From positions 47,581,563-47,645,562 of the forward strand of contig JARCOQ010000005.1 of NCBI GenBank assembly GCA_029207755.1: a DNA stretch of 64,000 nucleotides, in the 5' to 3' direction. The notes beneath the pieces were generated by a model that did not search any database, was not told where the DNA came from, and saw only the letters and a program-made list of their open reading frames with translations. The DNA is from Chamaea fasciata (lineage: Eukaryota > Chordata > Aves > Passeriformes > Sylviidae). The number at the start of each line of letters is the position of its first letter. Positions within the stretch are counted from its first letter, which is position 1. The translations under genes and the position numbers were made by a program. Positions 1 through 17,200 of the stretch are shown one piece after another.

Positions 1-3000
1 CAGCTTCAGCTCTGGCTGTTTCAGTGGTAAGTGCAACACGGGGAGGAATGCTTGAATAAATATCTCCTAATACCCTGCTTGGTGACCAGCTTAGAACTGA
101 GATTTGATTACACTTGCTGAGATTTGACCTTACATAACCACCTGTTTTCTGAGAGGTCCTAAAATAATCCAGTCCCTATTTAAATCCAGCTCTGCTGGGA
201 GACTTCTCTAGGACACCTTCACCTGCAGAATATTGACTCCTGCCACAGCACCTAGTGAGGGATGGAGAGCAAAAGCTGCTCTCCTGCATGCTAGGCTCTG
301 GAGTGCAGGGGATGCAGAGAAGACACCCCTGCTCCCTGATGACAGGAACTGTCTTCCCTTCACCAAGCCCTGTCCTCTTACTCAGCCCTTCCCACCAATT
401 TAGCTCTCCCTCCCTCTCTCTCTTTTACTGAGCTACCCTGTCCATCCTCAGCCTTTCTCAGGCTACACTCTGGAGGAAACTGGCTCTGTTTTGCCCCAAC
501 CCTCTCATCCCTAACAAAAAATCCTTTTCCTTCCTCCGTCTTCCTGTTTCCCTTGCTCCCTCAGAGGATTGTGAAGTGACATGTGAAGTCTTTGCACACC
601 TTCAGGCTTGTGACGGGGTTATGGGATTAGCACTTTAACGAGCCTGAAAGCTGCTTAGACAAGTATTAAATCTCCAATCTCTCCATCTTTCAAAGAAATT
701 GCTTCTGGAGGAGCTGGAGAGATGGAGCACACAATCATGTTTTCAGGGGTCAGCTCTTCATCCAGCTGAGAGCCCTCAAGTCCAGTGGCTAGGTGGTTTG
801 AAGGGATTCCCATGGGATTTGGTGTTGGGAAACCCAGTTAAACACTCACCAGGAGCTTTGCATCGGCACCCCAACATGCCTTCTCTCTCCTCACTCTCCA
901 TGCTGAATACCGACTCCCTTGCCTGGCATTTTATCTAGCCCTCAATCCCTTTCTTCCCTTCCCAGCCCAAGGGCTGCACACCCCTTTGCAGCACTTTAGA
1001 AGGGGTGAGTAGCCCCAAGCAAAAAGAAAACAGGCACTACCTCTCTTAGCCACTACAGGATCCACCTTACGATGCTGACTCTTAAAGCCAATCCTGGGGC
1101 AATTTGTACCTGTGTTTTATTCAGAGAGGAAGAATTCATGCTTCGTTGGCTGTATCACCCTGTTTATCCCACTTAACTGAGAGTCAGAGAAGGCAGTGCT
1201 GGGATTACCGCAGTTGGGTAGCAGCTCGTGGTGCAGTGAATGCTCCCCCATATGGCCGAGCAAGGTCTCATGTCTAAGTTCCCTGACCTGTCACCTTGCC
1301 CGTTCCCATCCCCTCGTGACTGCCTCAGGACCGGATTACCTCCTCCCATCTCTGCAGGGAAGAGGATCTCTGCATGTGGTGAGGGACACCATCTGGGAAC
1401 ACCATCTAGGGGACACCCATGGCCAATACTGACAGTTGCAGCACCTGCTGACAAGAATTTGCTGAACTGTGAGGTTGTCTTCCCAGCATATCACCTGTAG
1501 CCTTCCTGGAGACTGTAAAAAGCTGGAGGAGGAGGCAAAAGTCATGGCAGTGACAGGATTCAGCAACACGATTCATTAGAGAGAAATCAAAGTTAGTAAC
1601 ACTATGTACCGAGTTCAGTGAAAATGCAAATTGGTAGTTCCAAAACAAATCACTTTACAACAGTAGCATTAAAAAGTATTACTCTGTTGAGCCTCTTAAA
1701 ATTACAAAAATGGATTCCCTACCTGGACTGAAATCTCTTTATTTTCCCCCTTAGAGCTTCCAGCCTGAGAAATTTCAGCTCCAAATTTGACAGCTTTGGA
1801 AATTACAAGTGGGTGAAAATAAGAGATTCTGACAGGTGAAATTTTTCTGGATTAGTCACTTCTAAAGGTCAAAAAGTAGTTCTGTGCCTCAAACACAGCA
1901 ACATGTTCCACAGAAGATGAAGGTGACATTTATCACCACAGAGCTGCAATGTACCACCACTGTAAAAAATTCAAATCCAGAAATACTGGATACCTAATGG
2001 CAGTAATCAAAGTTCAAATAGGAAAAAAAAAGCCTAATTTTTTTAATCTTACAGTTTTAAAAAAAGTCAGGGTTTTTAAAACCTGATTTTAAAATAGGGT
2101 GGTTTCCAATAGGGTGCTACAGACATATATGAGTGTTGGCAGTACAGGCTGTGTAATTGAAGGATATGAATTTAAAATTTTGCATAAACTTTTTGACATA
2201 AACTTAGACAGTAGTGGCTGATCACACCTATTAATGTGGTCTACTAATCGTACAATCAACTGTTATCAGTGGGGTAAAATTAAATAAGACCTAATCATAA
2301 TATTTTAAGTAAAAAATATTATTTTCCAACTAAGAGCATATTTGAAATTTTACCATGGTTTTGCAATAAAACACGTACACTTTAGCTGTTGTCCCTGCCT
2401 CCTTCTGCCACAGACAAAAGAACTGCCTGGGGTTGGACGGTGTCTGCCAAGAGATGGTCTTCATGGCATGGCATCAGTTTGGCAAAGATGAAATTCTCGG
2501 TGGTAGAGATTTGCTTTCAATGATGTTCTGCTCCATTGTGGTTCAAACCTTTCCTTTCTTCCAGTAGGGCAGTGACGTGGTTCCCCAGCAGGACGCAGGA
2601 TATGCTGACCCAAAGGATCATGCCTGGCTTCTAAGTTCCCATCTGCTTGGCATGGTGCGATTCCAATGTCTACAGCTCCTTCTCACACTACTTACCAATA
2701 GGAAGAGGAGGCACAGAGCAATTACATGATGTCCTCACAATTACATACTGACTAATTTCTAATTTAGGAGTAAAATCTGTTTCCCCTGCATGCTAGGCAG
2801 ATGAACCCATGTAGGCTGAATGTAAATACATGTGGTAGCACACAGTTACACATCCCTATACCTTTATGCATATTTGTGGATAAGCTGATCTTAATTTATG
2901 CTCACATGCATTTAGAAATAATATGTTAACAGCCACACAAAGGCACATGCAGTCTGGTGTTTAACTAAAAAGAAACCCACAAGAGATCAAGCTAATCTTG

Positions 3001-4400
3001 ACTAGTCCTCAGCTAGAATGATTGCAATAAAACTACTTACAATTGCACTGTACAGAGTCACTAAAACCAGGGAAATTTCAAACCAAGCCATGAGTGAACA
3101 GTAACCTCAACCCACATCTCCTCCCACCTCAACTGTGTTCAGTTTCTGAACTGAAATCAGAGACTTAGTCCAGACAACAAAGAAACCAAGACAAGAAGCT
3201 GATGTACAACACAGAGGGGCTTCCTCAAAGCTTTCTGAAGATAACACATCCAACTCTTCACAGCTTTCCCAGGCCAGAACTGCTTACATGAACAATTTGA
3301 GCTGCCATAAAGTGGCACTGTAATTGAAAGAATTTGCTCCATCCTTTCCTCATCCCCATCCCACTCAGCCACTGGTGTTGGCATAAAGGTTTAGCCACTT
3401 TTGTCCATTTTGAACAAGTATGGGGAAATCTATCTGGGTTGAAAACTCATCGATATATACTTACACATTTGCTTACGTGGTTTTTCCCTGGTACCATTTG
3501 AACTCATCTCAGTACTGTATTCAAGTCAGGTCCCTTGTGCTGGCCCAAGAGAAGTGTTAGTGTAGCAGTGAAAAAGAGAGGCAGAGAATAAAATAATTTG
3601 TCTTGATGCTGAAACTAATTAATGGAAACTTGAACTGTTTCTGAGGCTATAGCTCCTGCTAAATGGGAATCCATTGTCAGACAGACAGACACTCTGTTTT
3701 TCCCTTGAAATTCATGAGGTAAGAAGCATTGTGCCACTCATAACCTAAATGAAAGCAATATCTGGCTGAAAAAATGAGTCCCCCTCTTCTGAGATCTGTT
3801 CATCCCTGAAGAAGAGCCCTTTTCCTCAGTTGTTTACAACCTTTAAAATTTTGTGTACAATAAATACTTTTAATGGATATGTGGATCCAGGGCAGTGAAT
3901 GTAAGCCTATTGGCAATAGATATGCTTTGCTTATTTTGCTGCTGTCTATGCATTAAGAACAGTCTATCACTCATTGCAGGCCCAGATTTGTTGTTCGCAA
4001 ATGAATGATCTAATTTGTTGTGCACTGAGGACTATGTACATGAAGGATTTATGTGACTGATGAACTAAGGAGGCACTCCATGAGGGGCAAAGAAAGAGAA
4101 AATCTGCTGGTATTTCAGAAAGTAAGCAGTGCAAAATCTTTTCGATCATTTAAGCAACCCTGGGAAATGAGAGCTTTTCTCTTCCTGAGGTAGCTCATCT
4201 TTGAAACTGCTTGTGTGAAAACGGCTGGGAGTTGGGAACAATAAGCTGATTAGGTGCAGCAGGTAGCAGGAAAAATGAGGTTCATAAGAACCTCCATTTG
4301 CAACACTCCATACCTTCCCACGCACGCCAGAATACACAATCTGATTCTCCGCGTATTTTAATCGGTATAATCAGCGCCAGTTTTTGAAATCGACCTTAAT
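1..4400. other. Gene-free region upstream of ARHGDIB
   Basis: I see no coding exon here. The few open frames are short, lack homology I recognise and are not flanked by matching splice sites. Composition is ordinary, with AT-rich stretches around 1.6-2.4 kb. In mammals PDE6H lies beyond ARHGDIB in this direction on the opposite strand, but I could not identify any of its exons. A CpG-containing patch near 4.3-4.4 kb leads into the CpG island. Confidence 0.6.
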
Positions 4401-4449
4401 TACACCAGGAAAATAAACAAAATAAAAGCCTAGGGAGAAAAACAAAGCT

Positions 4450-5200
4450 ATCACCCGCCTCCCTCCCAGGCAGAGAAGCCCTCACCGAGAGCCCGAAGCC
4501 GCGCACGGCGAGCACTCCGGCGTCCCTGGCCGGGCTCAGCTTCCCAGACAAAGCCCTGTGCATCTCTGCGCAAAAAGAGCGCAGCGCGGCGCCGGGCGGG
4601 CGCAGACAAAGCGGGGCAGGCGGCGGAGCGCCGCAGCATGCGGGGCCGCGCAGGGCTTCCTCTGCGGGTGGGCTGCTGCCGAGGCTTTTTTTTTTTTTTT
4701 TTTTTTTTTCGCTGCGTGTGAGTGTTATTTTTTTTCCCCTGTCTTCACCAACTTCCTTCCTGCTCCAACTGCCAAAGCTCGCGGCTGAGCGCTGACAGCA
4801 GAGGAGGACCCCGGCCGCAGGCGCCGCTCCGCCGGTGAGTGCGAGGGGCGGGCGGGGGGAGCCGGGCAGGGACGGCGGGGCGGGCGCACCCCCGCCCCGC
4901 TCCCCGCGGGCGCCGCGCAACTCTGCGCCTTCGCTCCCGGGGGCTGGCGCCGGTGCCCGGTCTTGCCCGGGGAGACGGGCACAGCCCTGCCTGCACCCGA
5001 GGGGGAAGTCAGGCTCCGCGGGCGAAGGGGCAGGGCAAGGGAAGAGGGCCCCGCGGTCCCGGGCTGGCGGCGGGTGTATCCCTGCGAAGTGGTACCCGGC
5101 GCTCCCCGGGAGATGGGCTAACCTGTCCCAGCACCCCGGGGCTTGGGATGGGGAGGCCAGGGCTGGGGGCGCTGCTGAGTCCGGTGTGTTTCTCCCCCAT
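4450..5200 (+). promoter_or_regulatory. ARHGDIB: CpG island, ARHGDIB promoter region
   Basis: This stretch is strongly GC-rich with dense CpG dinucleotides, in contrast to the CpG-poor DNA on both sides. It contains a strong splice donor (GTGAGT at 4833) at the end of a GC-rich non-coding segment, as expected for the first exon of the next gene. A pure run of 24 T (4686-4709) interrupts it just upstream of the likely transcription start. The long open frames read here on both strands are GC-composition artefacts. Confidence 0.75.
4740..4832 (+). other. ARHGDIB: Probable non-coding exon 1 of ARHGDIB
   Basis: A segment in the CpG island ends with CCGCCG followed by GTGAGT, a consensus donor. 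The next good acceptor in this direction that leads to a known gene is at 8373-8374, directly before the ARHGDIB initiator exon, which fits the usual gene structure of one 5' untranslated exon. The left boundary is an estimate, since no TATA box or initiator is obvious. Confirmation needs transcript data. Confidence 0.6.
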
Positions 5201-7029
5201 CGCGGAAAATTACTTCCTCCCTGCTAAACCCGCTTCCTGGAGATAAGCCCTCGGCCAGGGGTTGGTTTGGAGAAGTGATGAGCAGACGGAGGGCGAGTAA
5301 AAAGCTGCCCCTCTGACAACCCGTTTTGTGCCCGTGGAGCCATGAGGGGGCCGAGGAGGTGCCTACCCTCCCCATTGTCACTGCCCCCTCCTGCTGCAGG
5401 TGCGAGGGCAGCTGTCTATCCACGGCACAGGCAGAGCCCAGCTGCGACACTCGCACCTCTCGCCAGGGTGTGATTCCTTCTTTGCCTCCTGCAGCCATCT
5501 CTCTCTAACAGGGATCTGTAACCCTGCCCTGTCCTGGCCCTCTTCCTGCTGTTTCACGGTTGCTGCCAGGCCCCAGGGGTTCAGGTGATACAGGCTGGGG
5601 CTGCTAAAAAGCAAGAAAAATGTGGCAGGGCAAGAGACCAACCACACAGATTTCTCCTTGCATATAGCAATATAGGGTTAATTTTATTAAGGCTCTTGGC
5701 CTTGTTTTAATGAGGCTCTTGGTCTGAATGGGGGGCTCCATGTTAGCCCTTGGCCTGGGCAGTGGCACAGTAGCTCAGGAACCCTGAAAGCAACATGGTG
5801 TCTCTGGGGAAGCAGTGGTGCCTGAGCTCAGGAATGTGTCTCAGCTTGCAGAGGGGACCAGCTCTGGAGCTGGAGCGAGTAGGGGCATGAGCTGCTGAGA
5901 TGGGAGCTTTCCTCTTGGTCACCGCCTGCCTGGGAGTTTGGCAGCAAGGCAGCATCAGGTCCACGGCTTGGGGAAAAATGCCAGAACTTGGTGTGATCAG
6001 TGCCATCCTGTGACCCAGAGGTTGTTCATCCCAGGCAGCCTGGCTGGTTCTGTTCCCTGAAGGACCTTGCTGTTGGCATGGCAGGTTGTCTGTCCACCTT
6101 TCTGGGATGTTTTCAGAACCTAAAAGCACTCCCCCTCAAGTAAGCCACCCCCGCGGGCTGGCAGGGACTGTTTCTGCAGCATGTGTGACGCAGAGGCAAG
6201 GTCTGAGGGATGAGGAGCAACCAGCTGATCTAGTCCTGACTCTGCCCTTTCTCTGCATGTGGACAGGGATGCCTCTTTCCATGTCGTGTGTCTGACCCTC
6301 TCCTGTTATAAACTACAAGAGGCGGACGTGGGAGGATGGGCCAGGCAGGCACCTCTGGTCTGTGTTTGTATTGGTATCAGATGCAGCCTGGTATTGTGAG
6401 AGAGCTTAGGTCAGTGCTCAGACCTGCAGCTGGAGCCCAAGTGGAAGGCAAGACTTGGCAGTGGCTGTCATGGCTAATCACAGCCTCCTGTGCTGAATGT
6501 GGAATGGCACTGAGGGGATTGTGAGGCTTCCTAAGGTGACTGTTGCTGGGGCCACGGAGTTATGGGGCATGTGTAACTGCGGCTTTCAGGAGGGAGCTTT
6601 TGGTTTTCTTTCATTTGAGGACAAGCCCACCGGCCTTTCCGATGGTATTTGGGTACTTCACAGTCCTAGGTCTGGGCGTGAACTGAGCCAGGGTTATTCA
6701 GCTGTTGGGACCTGTTTTTTTCCCTGTTTGTTTGGGTTGAGATTCCCTTTTATTTCCCATCTGCCCATTCCGTACTAGTTCCTCACTCACCACAAAATTG
6801 CAAAGTCATCTTGCAATGGCCATTTCTAATTAGAATACCTGACTGAATCTTCTTGTTTGTGTGCTGCTCAGTCCTTCTCTGTCCCTTTGCAGCATGCCAA
6901 TGTACCACTCCTTGATTATTTTTCTTCCCTGCACTGGAATTGCTCTGAGAGGTCTGCAAACTGCTCAGAATTGCCTGACACCACTTGCTGATTCACCTTG
7001 TACAGTTATTTTTTCTGGGTGGTTGTTGT

Positions 7030-7034
7030 TGTGG

Positions 7035-7088
<54 letters not shown>
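7030..7088. repeat. T-run and (GT)n microsatellite
   Basis: A T-run is followed by about 19 GT dinucleotides in ARHGDIB intron 1. Confidence 0.95.
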
Positions 7089-7090
<2 letters not shown>

Positions 7091-8385
7091 CTTTTCTATT
7101 TTAATGAATGAAAAAGCTATCCCATTGGCTCTCAGTTTAACTTTTGGGAGCAGAGGCCACAACTGCAGAAAAAGCACAAACAATTTGTTTGGAAAATTGC
7201 AAATAAGCAAGCAGAAGGGGACTTTTTAGTAGGGACAGTCTCAAAGAAGCATAAGTGGAAGTGAACTGAATGATCTGTGTAGCTTGACCAAATCCTCTTG
7301 CTGACAAAGAACAAGGAATGGCTTGGCCATTTTTGACAACTGCCACTGTACCATGGCACTGCTCTGTTTTTCAGCCTTTCTCTGAAGAGTGGGAAGGTGG
7401 CTAGGACCATGTGGCTGGCTCCTCGAGGCTGGCAGCTGATTAAGGGGCACCTGGCACAGCATTGCTTACCTCTGCTGCCTGTCTCCTGTTCCCCCATCCC
7501 ATGTTCTGGCTGCCCATTGGCTGATATTTCCCTGCTCTGGCTCCCATTTGGGATGCCACCCAAGCAGTTTCGCTGCCCTTCTGCCATTCAGCAGAGTGTG
7601 ACCCAGCCCTGCTGGCTGCGGCTCCAGCTGTCCTGCCTCTCCACCCCGAGAAACACCACTGGAGCAGCACGGTTATGCGTGGCTGTTCTGGGATCGCCAT
7701 CATCTTCCTCAGTGGGGAAGGAGTCCTGATGGGTGCCTGAAGTGAGCTGTTAGTGGGAGAACACGGAATGCCAGCAGATAGACTACCCTGCCCGCTTCCT
7801 TGAGAGCTTCAGCTGATTTGCTAATCTAAGGAAGTGGCTGTCAGGTATTTGATCTTTCTGTGAAATGTGGATTTTAACCCATTATGAGAGGGTGAACAAA
7901 ACATCTGTCCTTGGTTTTATTCACGTTTCTCTGTGCTCCAGTGTGTGGCAGTGGCTCTTTGTGCGAGATAGCCGCTGAGCACTGAAGCTTTGTATGATGG
8001 CTTGTAATTGCAGGGTTGCCGGCCACAACTGTGCTGCAGAGTGGCTGTAAATCACTCGGGTTTCAGCCTCTGCTCCTGCACCTCCTTCCTGGGAGGGAAG
8101 AATGGTGTAGGTCTGCGTGTGCGCGTGGTGCCTGCAGGGAAGAGGAGCGGGGGTAGAGGGGGATTGTGCTTGAGCCAGAATATCAGCACAGCAGTGTCTG
8201 GATTGCAGCCGATCACCGTCGCCATTTGCCTGCAGGAATCCTGCTGCCTTCAGCACTGGGTGGGTGCCTGCCTGTCAGGGGGACTGAGGCACGCTGTGCC
8301 CAGAGTGAGTGCCCCTGGGGACACTACTTCCATCCACAGCAATCCCATTGACTGTCCCCTCCTCTGTCGCCCAGACCAAGTGACT

Positions 8386-12819
<4,434 letters not shown>

Positions 12820-13420
12820 GTTCACCCTGTTTGCCTTCCCCCTTCCTATCCCCTTGCCTCCTGCACCAGTCTCCAGGTGGGTCATGCCCACTACTGCTCC
12901 TTCCTTCTGGCATGTCTGGCCACAGCCCTGGCAGCCCTTTCTGTGGGTGCAGGGGCTCTGTGCCAGCCTTGGTTGATGCACAGCCCTGCAGGCGGCCTTT
13001 GCTGCTTCTTCTGATACACTGAAAACAACCCAACCATTCTCACCACCACCTCATCATGATACCATGATGGGTTAAATTGAGAAGCATCTCCCTCCCTCTC
13101 CCCCAGTACTTCCTCCTGTTGTCTGTTGTCTTCATCTCTCCTGTACCAACTCCAGTCCTGGAAGTGCCTTTTCGAGGAAACAAGATCACCTGGCAGGGGC
13201 GGACTTGTCCCTAGAAAATCCCTGTCTTGAGTTACACTTGCCATGTGCTCTGACTCATTGTAAAGGGTTATTTACCTCCCGTGATGGTCTCCTGGTCTGT
13301 ATCTGGTGCCCTTCCCTGTTAAAATCCATCCTTGTGCAGGCAAAGCCAGTCAGGGGGAATGCAGCTAGATGCCGTAACAAGACTTCAGTGTCTGAGAATA
13401 AAACCAGTTTCTTTCTTCTT
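12820..13420 (+). other. ARHGDIB: ARHGDIB 3' UTR with poly(A) signal
   Basis: About 580 bases of non-coding DNA follow the stop and reach a canonical AATAAA at 13397-13402. A T-rich and TG-containing stretch comes right after it, fitting cleavage near 13415-13425. Confidence 0.75.
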
Positions 13421-14070
13421 TTCTGCATGAGTGTCGCATTCTTTTCTAGAGCATGTTTCTCAGTGATGTGTGTGTGAAGAAGGCATTATGGGAAGACTTA
13501 AGAGCATAGCTCAGCAGGGAAATAGCCCTCCTCCTTCCAAACATCAGCCTTACTCTAAGCAAATTATTTCAGAACTGTTTCCTTCAGGGATTTCATGAAT
13601 CTTTTGAAGCCCAAAGTCTGGGCTGTGTTGGGGCTAGACTCCAGGGGTAGACAGCCCCCACCTCTTATACCAAACGGCAGCTGTATGAGCCAGCTAGCTA
13701 TAACATTCCCTTCTCATGTTTAACACTTGCCGTACCAGCTGTTCCCCATAGATAATGCAAGGTTTGCATGCTCCTGTGGCTAGCCTTCTGGCCAAGCACA
13801 AGGGAACATCAGCCTCTGGGACCCAGCACCTGGAGAGGGATGTTCTTAACCTAGCTGGGGTGTCTCGTCACAGAGGTGCAGGGCAGCTGCAATGTCCTGG
13901 GCTGTGGGTGAGGACACACCACTGGCAGTGTTGGTGCAGCTCTCCCCGGCTGATTCCTGCACGGCAGGCTTTCTGCAGCCAGGCAGTAATCTCAGGAGCT
14001 GAAGGCTTTGCCCGAGGCCAGCTGCTCCCTTCCCACCGCCCCAGAAGAGGCTGTGGTTCCCCACAGCAGC

Positions 14071-14080
14071 TGACGTGTCT
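14071..14080 (+). promoter_or_regulatory. ERP27: Possible unfolded-protein-response element upstream of ERP27
   Basis: TGACGTGTCT lies 68 bases before the ERP27 start codon. It matches the ACGT-core TGACGTG motif bound by XBP1/ATF6-type factors at all but the last base. A stress-response element would suit an ER chaperone-family gene, but a single short motif can arise by chance. Confidence 0.35.
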
Positions 14081-14138
14081 CTCACCGAGGAGAGGACTGG
14101 AGCAGGGTGGCGTGGTGAGGAGAAGGCAAGCTGGTACC

Positions 14139-14232
14139 ATGGGCACATCTGTCTACCCATGCCTCTTTGTTATCCTGCTTACCAGATGCTCCCCATCAGG
14201 GTGTGCTGGAGGGAGTGACTCTGCATCCCACA
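14139..14232 (+). CDS. ERP27: ERP27 exon 1 (signal peptide)
   Basis: ATG in context TACCATGG, a good Kozak match. It encodes 31 residues with a short hydrophobic core (CLFVILL) and ends in phase 1 at GTAAGT. The same frame stays open upstream to 13755, but that extension has no signal-peptide character and is rejected. Confidence 0.85.
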
Positions 14233-17200
14233 GTAAGTGAGCTTTCTTCGTGCCTTGGGGAAAATCTGGATCTGCTGCAGGGAGTCCTCCTTATGCTGCA
14301 CAAACATTGTGTTGAGCCTGCAGGAGAGGTGTGTGGGTGAGTTTGTCAGGTTAGGATGCTTGTGTGTGTTGGGGGGATCCTCTTTGAGCTGCTCCTTGTA
14401 TAGTACTCTGCCCAACCCTGACCTTTGCTCTGCAGGCCCAGCCAGCAGCACAGACAAACCTATCCTGTTAAACGACATCGCAGATGCCGAAGCCTTCATC
14501 AGCGGTGCAGAGGTGGCAGTCATTGGATTCTTCCAGGTGTGTTCACAGCACCTCCCCTCTGCCAGTTGTGAGCTCTATCCTACCTTGATGACAGCATGAG
14601 GCTTGGTGTGGTGTAAACACCTGCCAAAGGCAACTGTTGGCCCAAAAGGTGCTGGGGCTGTGACAGGCATGTGGAGGGATTGAGTGATGGGCCACGGAGA
14701 GAACACAGGAAATTTGGTCTGTGCATAGAAAAGGAGACAGAGCAAGGAAGGAAGATGAAGGAGGTTTTAGGAGCCCTGGAGCAGGAGAGAAGGAAATGCT
14801 GCAGGGGAAGAAACAAAGAAATATGCAGAGTAGAGAAGCAGTGTTGGTGAGGGGTGAGTGGGAACGTCAGTTATTTGCTGTAGTCAGCAAAGACAGAGTA
14901 AGGCACTGCCTGTGTGATAGGGATGATGAAGCCAAGTCTCAGGGAGAAGTGATAGTGTGAAGTCCAAGAGGGTTTGGGCTCAGGCTGCAGCTTCTTTGTA
15001 GGGAGGATGTAGGCATGGTTTCTGTCTCACTTCTTTGTTCCTCAGAGTAGATATCCTTGAGATCTTAGTCTCTTTTAATCTAAATTTCACTGAATTCAAA
15101 GGTGAGTGACAGATATGAGTCCCTTGCCCCCCCCCCCCCAAATGGCATAAGTATTTTTCCTCAGAAAATAAAAGGAAAATATTTATTGAGCTACAGCACT
15201 GTAAAACAGAGGCTGTAGGGAGGATCCTTATTACTTTCAAGTTCCCCAAGTTACACCTTTTTTCATGTTTTCTTTGAGCTCTGTTCTGCTCTTTTGCTGT
15301 CCAGACACTGCCTCATGTCAGAGAAGGCTTCAGGCTTTCAAAAACAGGTCCTTCTGCAAGCACCTTCCTCCTTCTGCCCTGGGGCTGCAGGGTAGTCTAG
15401 GGAGGGCATCATGCTCTTGGTGTAGGGCAGTGGCATCTCACAGCCCACCACAGAGTGAGGACTGATAGTGCTGCCTGTGCAGTGTGGGCAGCAACAAGTC
15501 TGTGAGCACAGGAGTCTTATGCCCCAGGGGCCTTGTAAGCAGTGATCACAGAGCACCAGCCGCCTCCACTTCGGTGCCCGCAGGCAATTGGAGCTCCTTG
15601 CAGCGCTAAAGCTGTGCAAAGCAGCCAGGCAATCTGCACACGCAGAATGAAAGTGCAGAGACGCCTCCTTCCCCCAGGGTTGCTGGCTGGGCTTGCGGCA
15701 GAGCTGTACCCAGAGCCTCCTCCTGAGCTGCAGCAGGGACACGGCTCCTTTTGTCTTGTGCCACGGTGACCTCCCTCTGCAGGACCGCATTCTTCAGAGC
15801 CAGACGGGAGGCTGCTGCCGTGCAGCCCCAGCTGCCAGAGCACGAGGCAGCAGCCAGCAACATCTGGGGCATTCAGTGCCTGAAGCATGACAGGGCTGCA
15901 TTTGAGCAGTAGATAAAGACATATATGTGCCATGAAGGCTTGGCTCTCGGCTTGAAAGTATATTTATCCAAATAATGTCCATGTTCTCCGCTCACCATAA
16001 ATTATTTCTCTGCTGCAGCCTTTCAGTTCACTGCAGTACGTGCCTCGGCAAGCTTCCCGTATAATGAGCACGGCCTCCCTGACTGGGAACAGCATGCCGT
16101 GATGGAAACACAGCACACTGCTCCAGAAACCCCGCGTGTCTCTGAGAAAAGGCCATGCTCGGCCTGATTAAACCCCAGGTCTCTCAGGAATGCTCCAAAA
16201 CTCAGCAAGATTATTCCCACCCTAGGCTTTAGCGCTCTCACCAGACCAATGTTGATGCACTGGCATTTCCAAAACAGGTCATGAGAGATGTTTTTCTTTG
16301 GAACGAACAAAAAATTTTGTTTTCCATTCTCTCTGGGCTCACAAACAGCTGAGCTGACAGTTCAAACTAAAAAGAAAAACAAACCAATTCCAAGCAGAGA
16401 CCATGTCCTGAGAATTTATATCCAATAAATACAAATATCAAAAATACATCACTGAGAGTTTGGGAATGGGAAATAGCAAGGAAGGCTTTAATACAGGCAA
16501 AGGCTAGTAATAGCTAATGCTCTCTGCAGGAAAGAGAATGGACCTCAAAATACTGAGAAATTGCATATTTCTATCCTTTGACATACCTGAATTAGCTTCT
16601 TTTTACAGGATGTACCTAAGATATCCTTTTAATAGGAACTGTGGTACTGGTAATGCAAGGTGTTCAAAATTGTAACCCCTGACTCTAGGACCAAGATTAG
16701 CTTAAAAATTGTGATGTTTACATATCTATTTTATAAACACACACTTACATATACATGCACGCGCACACACACACATATATGTGTATATTTAAATGTGCTA
16801 CACCTATGTTCTGGGTTTGTCCCCTCCCTACTGAGTGCCCAAGGGCTCGGCACCGTCCTGGCGGTTTCCCGGACCCCGGAGCAGCCCGCCCGCGCGGCGG
16901 GTGGTGCCGGTGGCCGCTCCCGCGGGAACCGAGCGGCCGGCAGGTGTCGCGCTCGCGCCGCCCGCGGCCGCGGCCGGTGCCGGGGCGGCCCCCGGGGCCC
17001 CGCTCGGGCTCGGCCTCTCGTCCGCTTGGCCCCTCACCCTCCCTCCTCTGCCTCCGCAGGACCCGCAGAGCCCCGAAGCGGACCAGTTTCGCCTGGCGGC
17101 CGGACAGATCCCGGAGGTGCCCTTCGGCCTCAGCAGCAGCGCCGCCGTCCTGTCCCACTACGGCGCGGCGGCGAACACTGTCGCGCTGTTCCGCAGGGTG

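Noticed and set aside
1..26. Possible exon end at the left edge (CAGTG followed by GTAAGT)
   Set aside because: The donor is good, but only 26 bases are visible and no frame or homology can be judged.
1..4400. PDE6H exons expected upstream from mammalian synteny
   Set aside because: I found no segment on the minus strand that I could match to the protein. The gene may lie outside the window.
4396..5246. Long open frames on both strands (up to 174 codons) in the CpG island
   Set aside because: GC-rich DNA rarely has stops. The peptides are Ala/Arg/Gly/Pro-rich without domains, and overlap each other on both strands.
8008..8385. Upstream in-frame extension of the ARHGDIB coding frame
   Set aside because: An acceptor at 8373-8374 and the family length fix the start at 8386. 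The upstream peptide has no homology to the family.
13755..14138. Upstream extension of the ERP27 frame
   Set aside because: It would bury the signal peptide. The ATG at 14139 has a good Kozak context and gives the family length.
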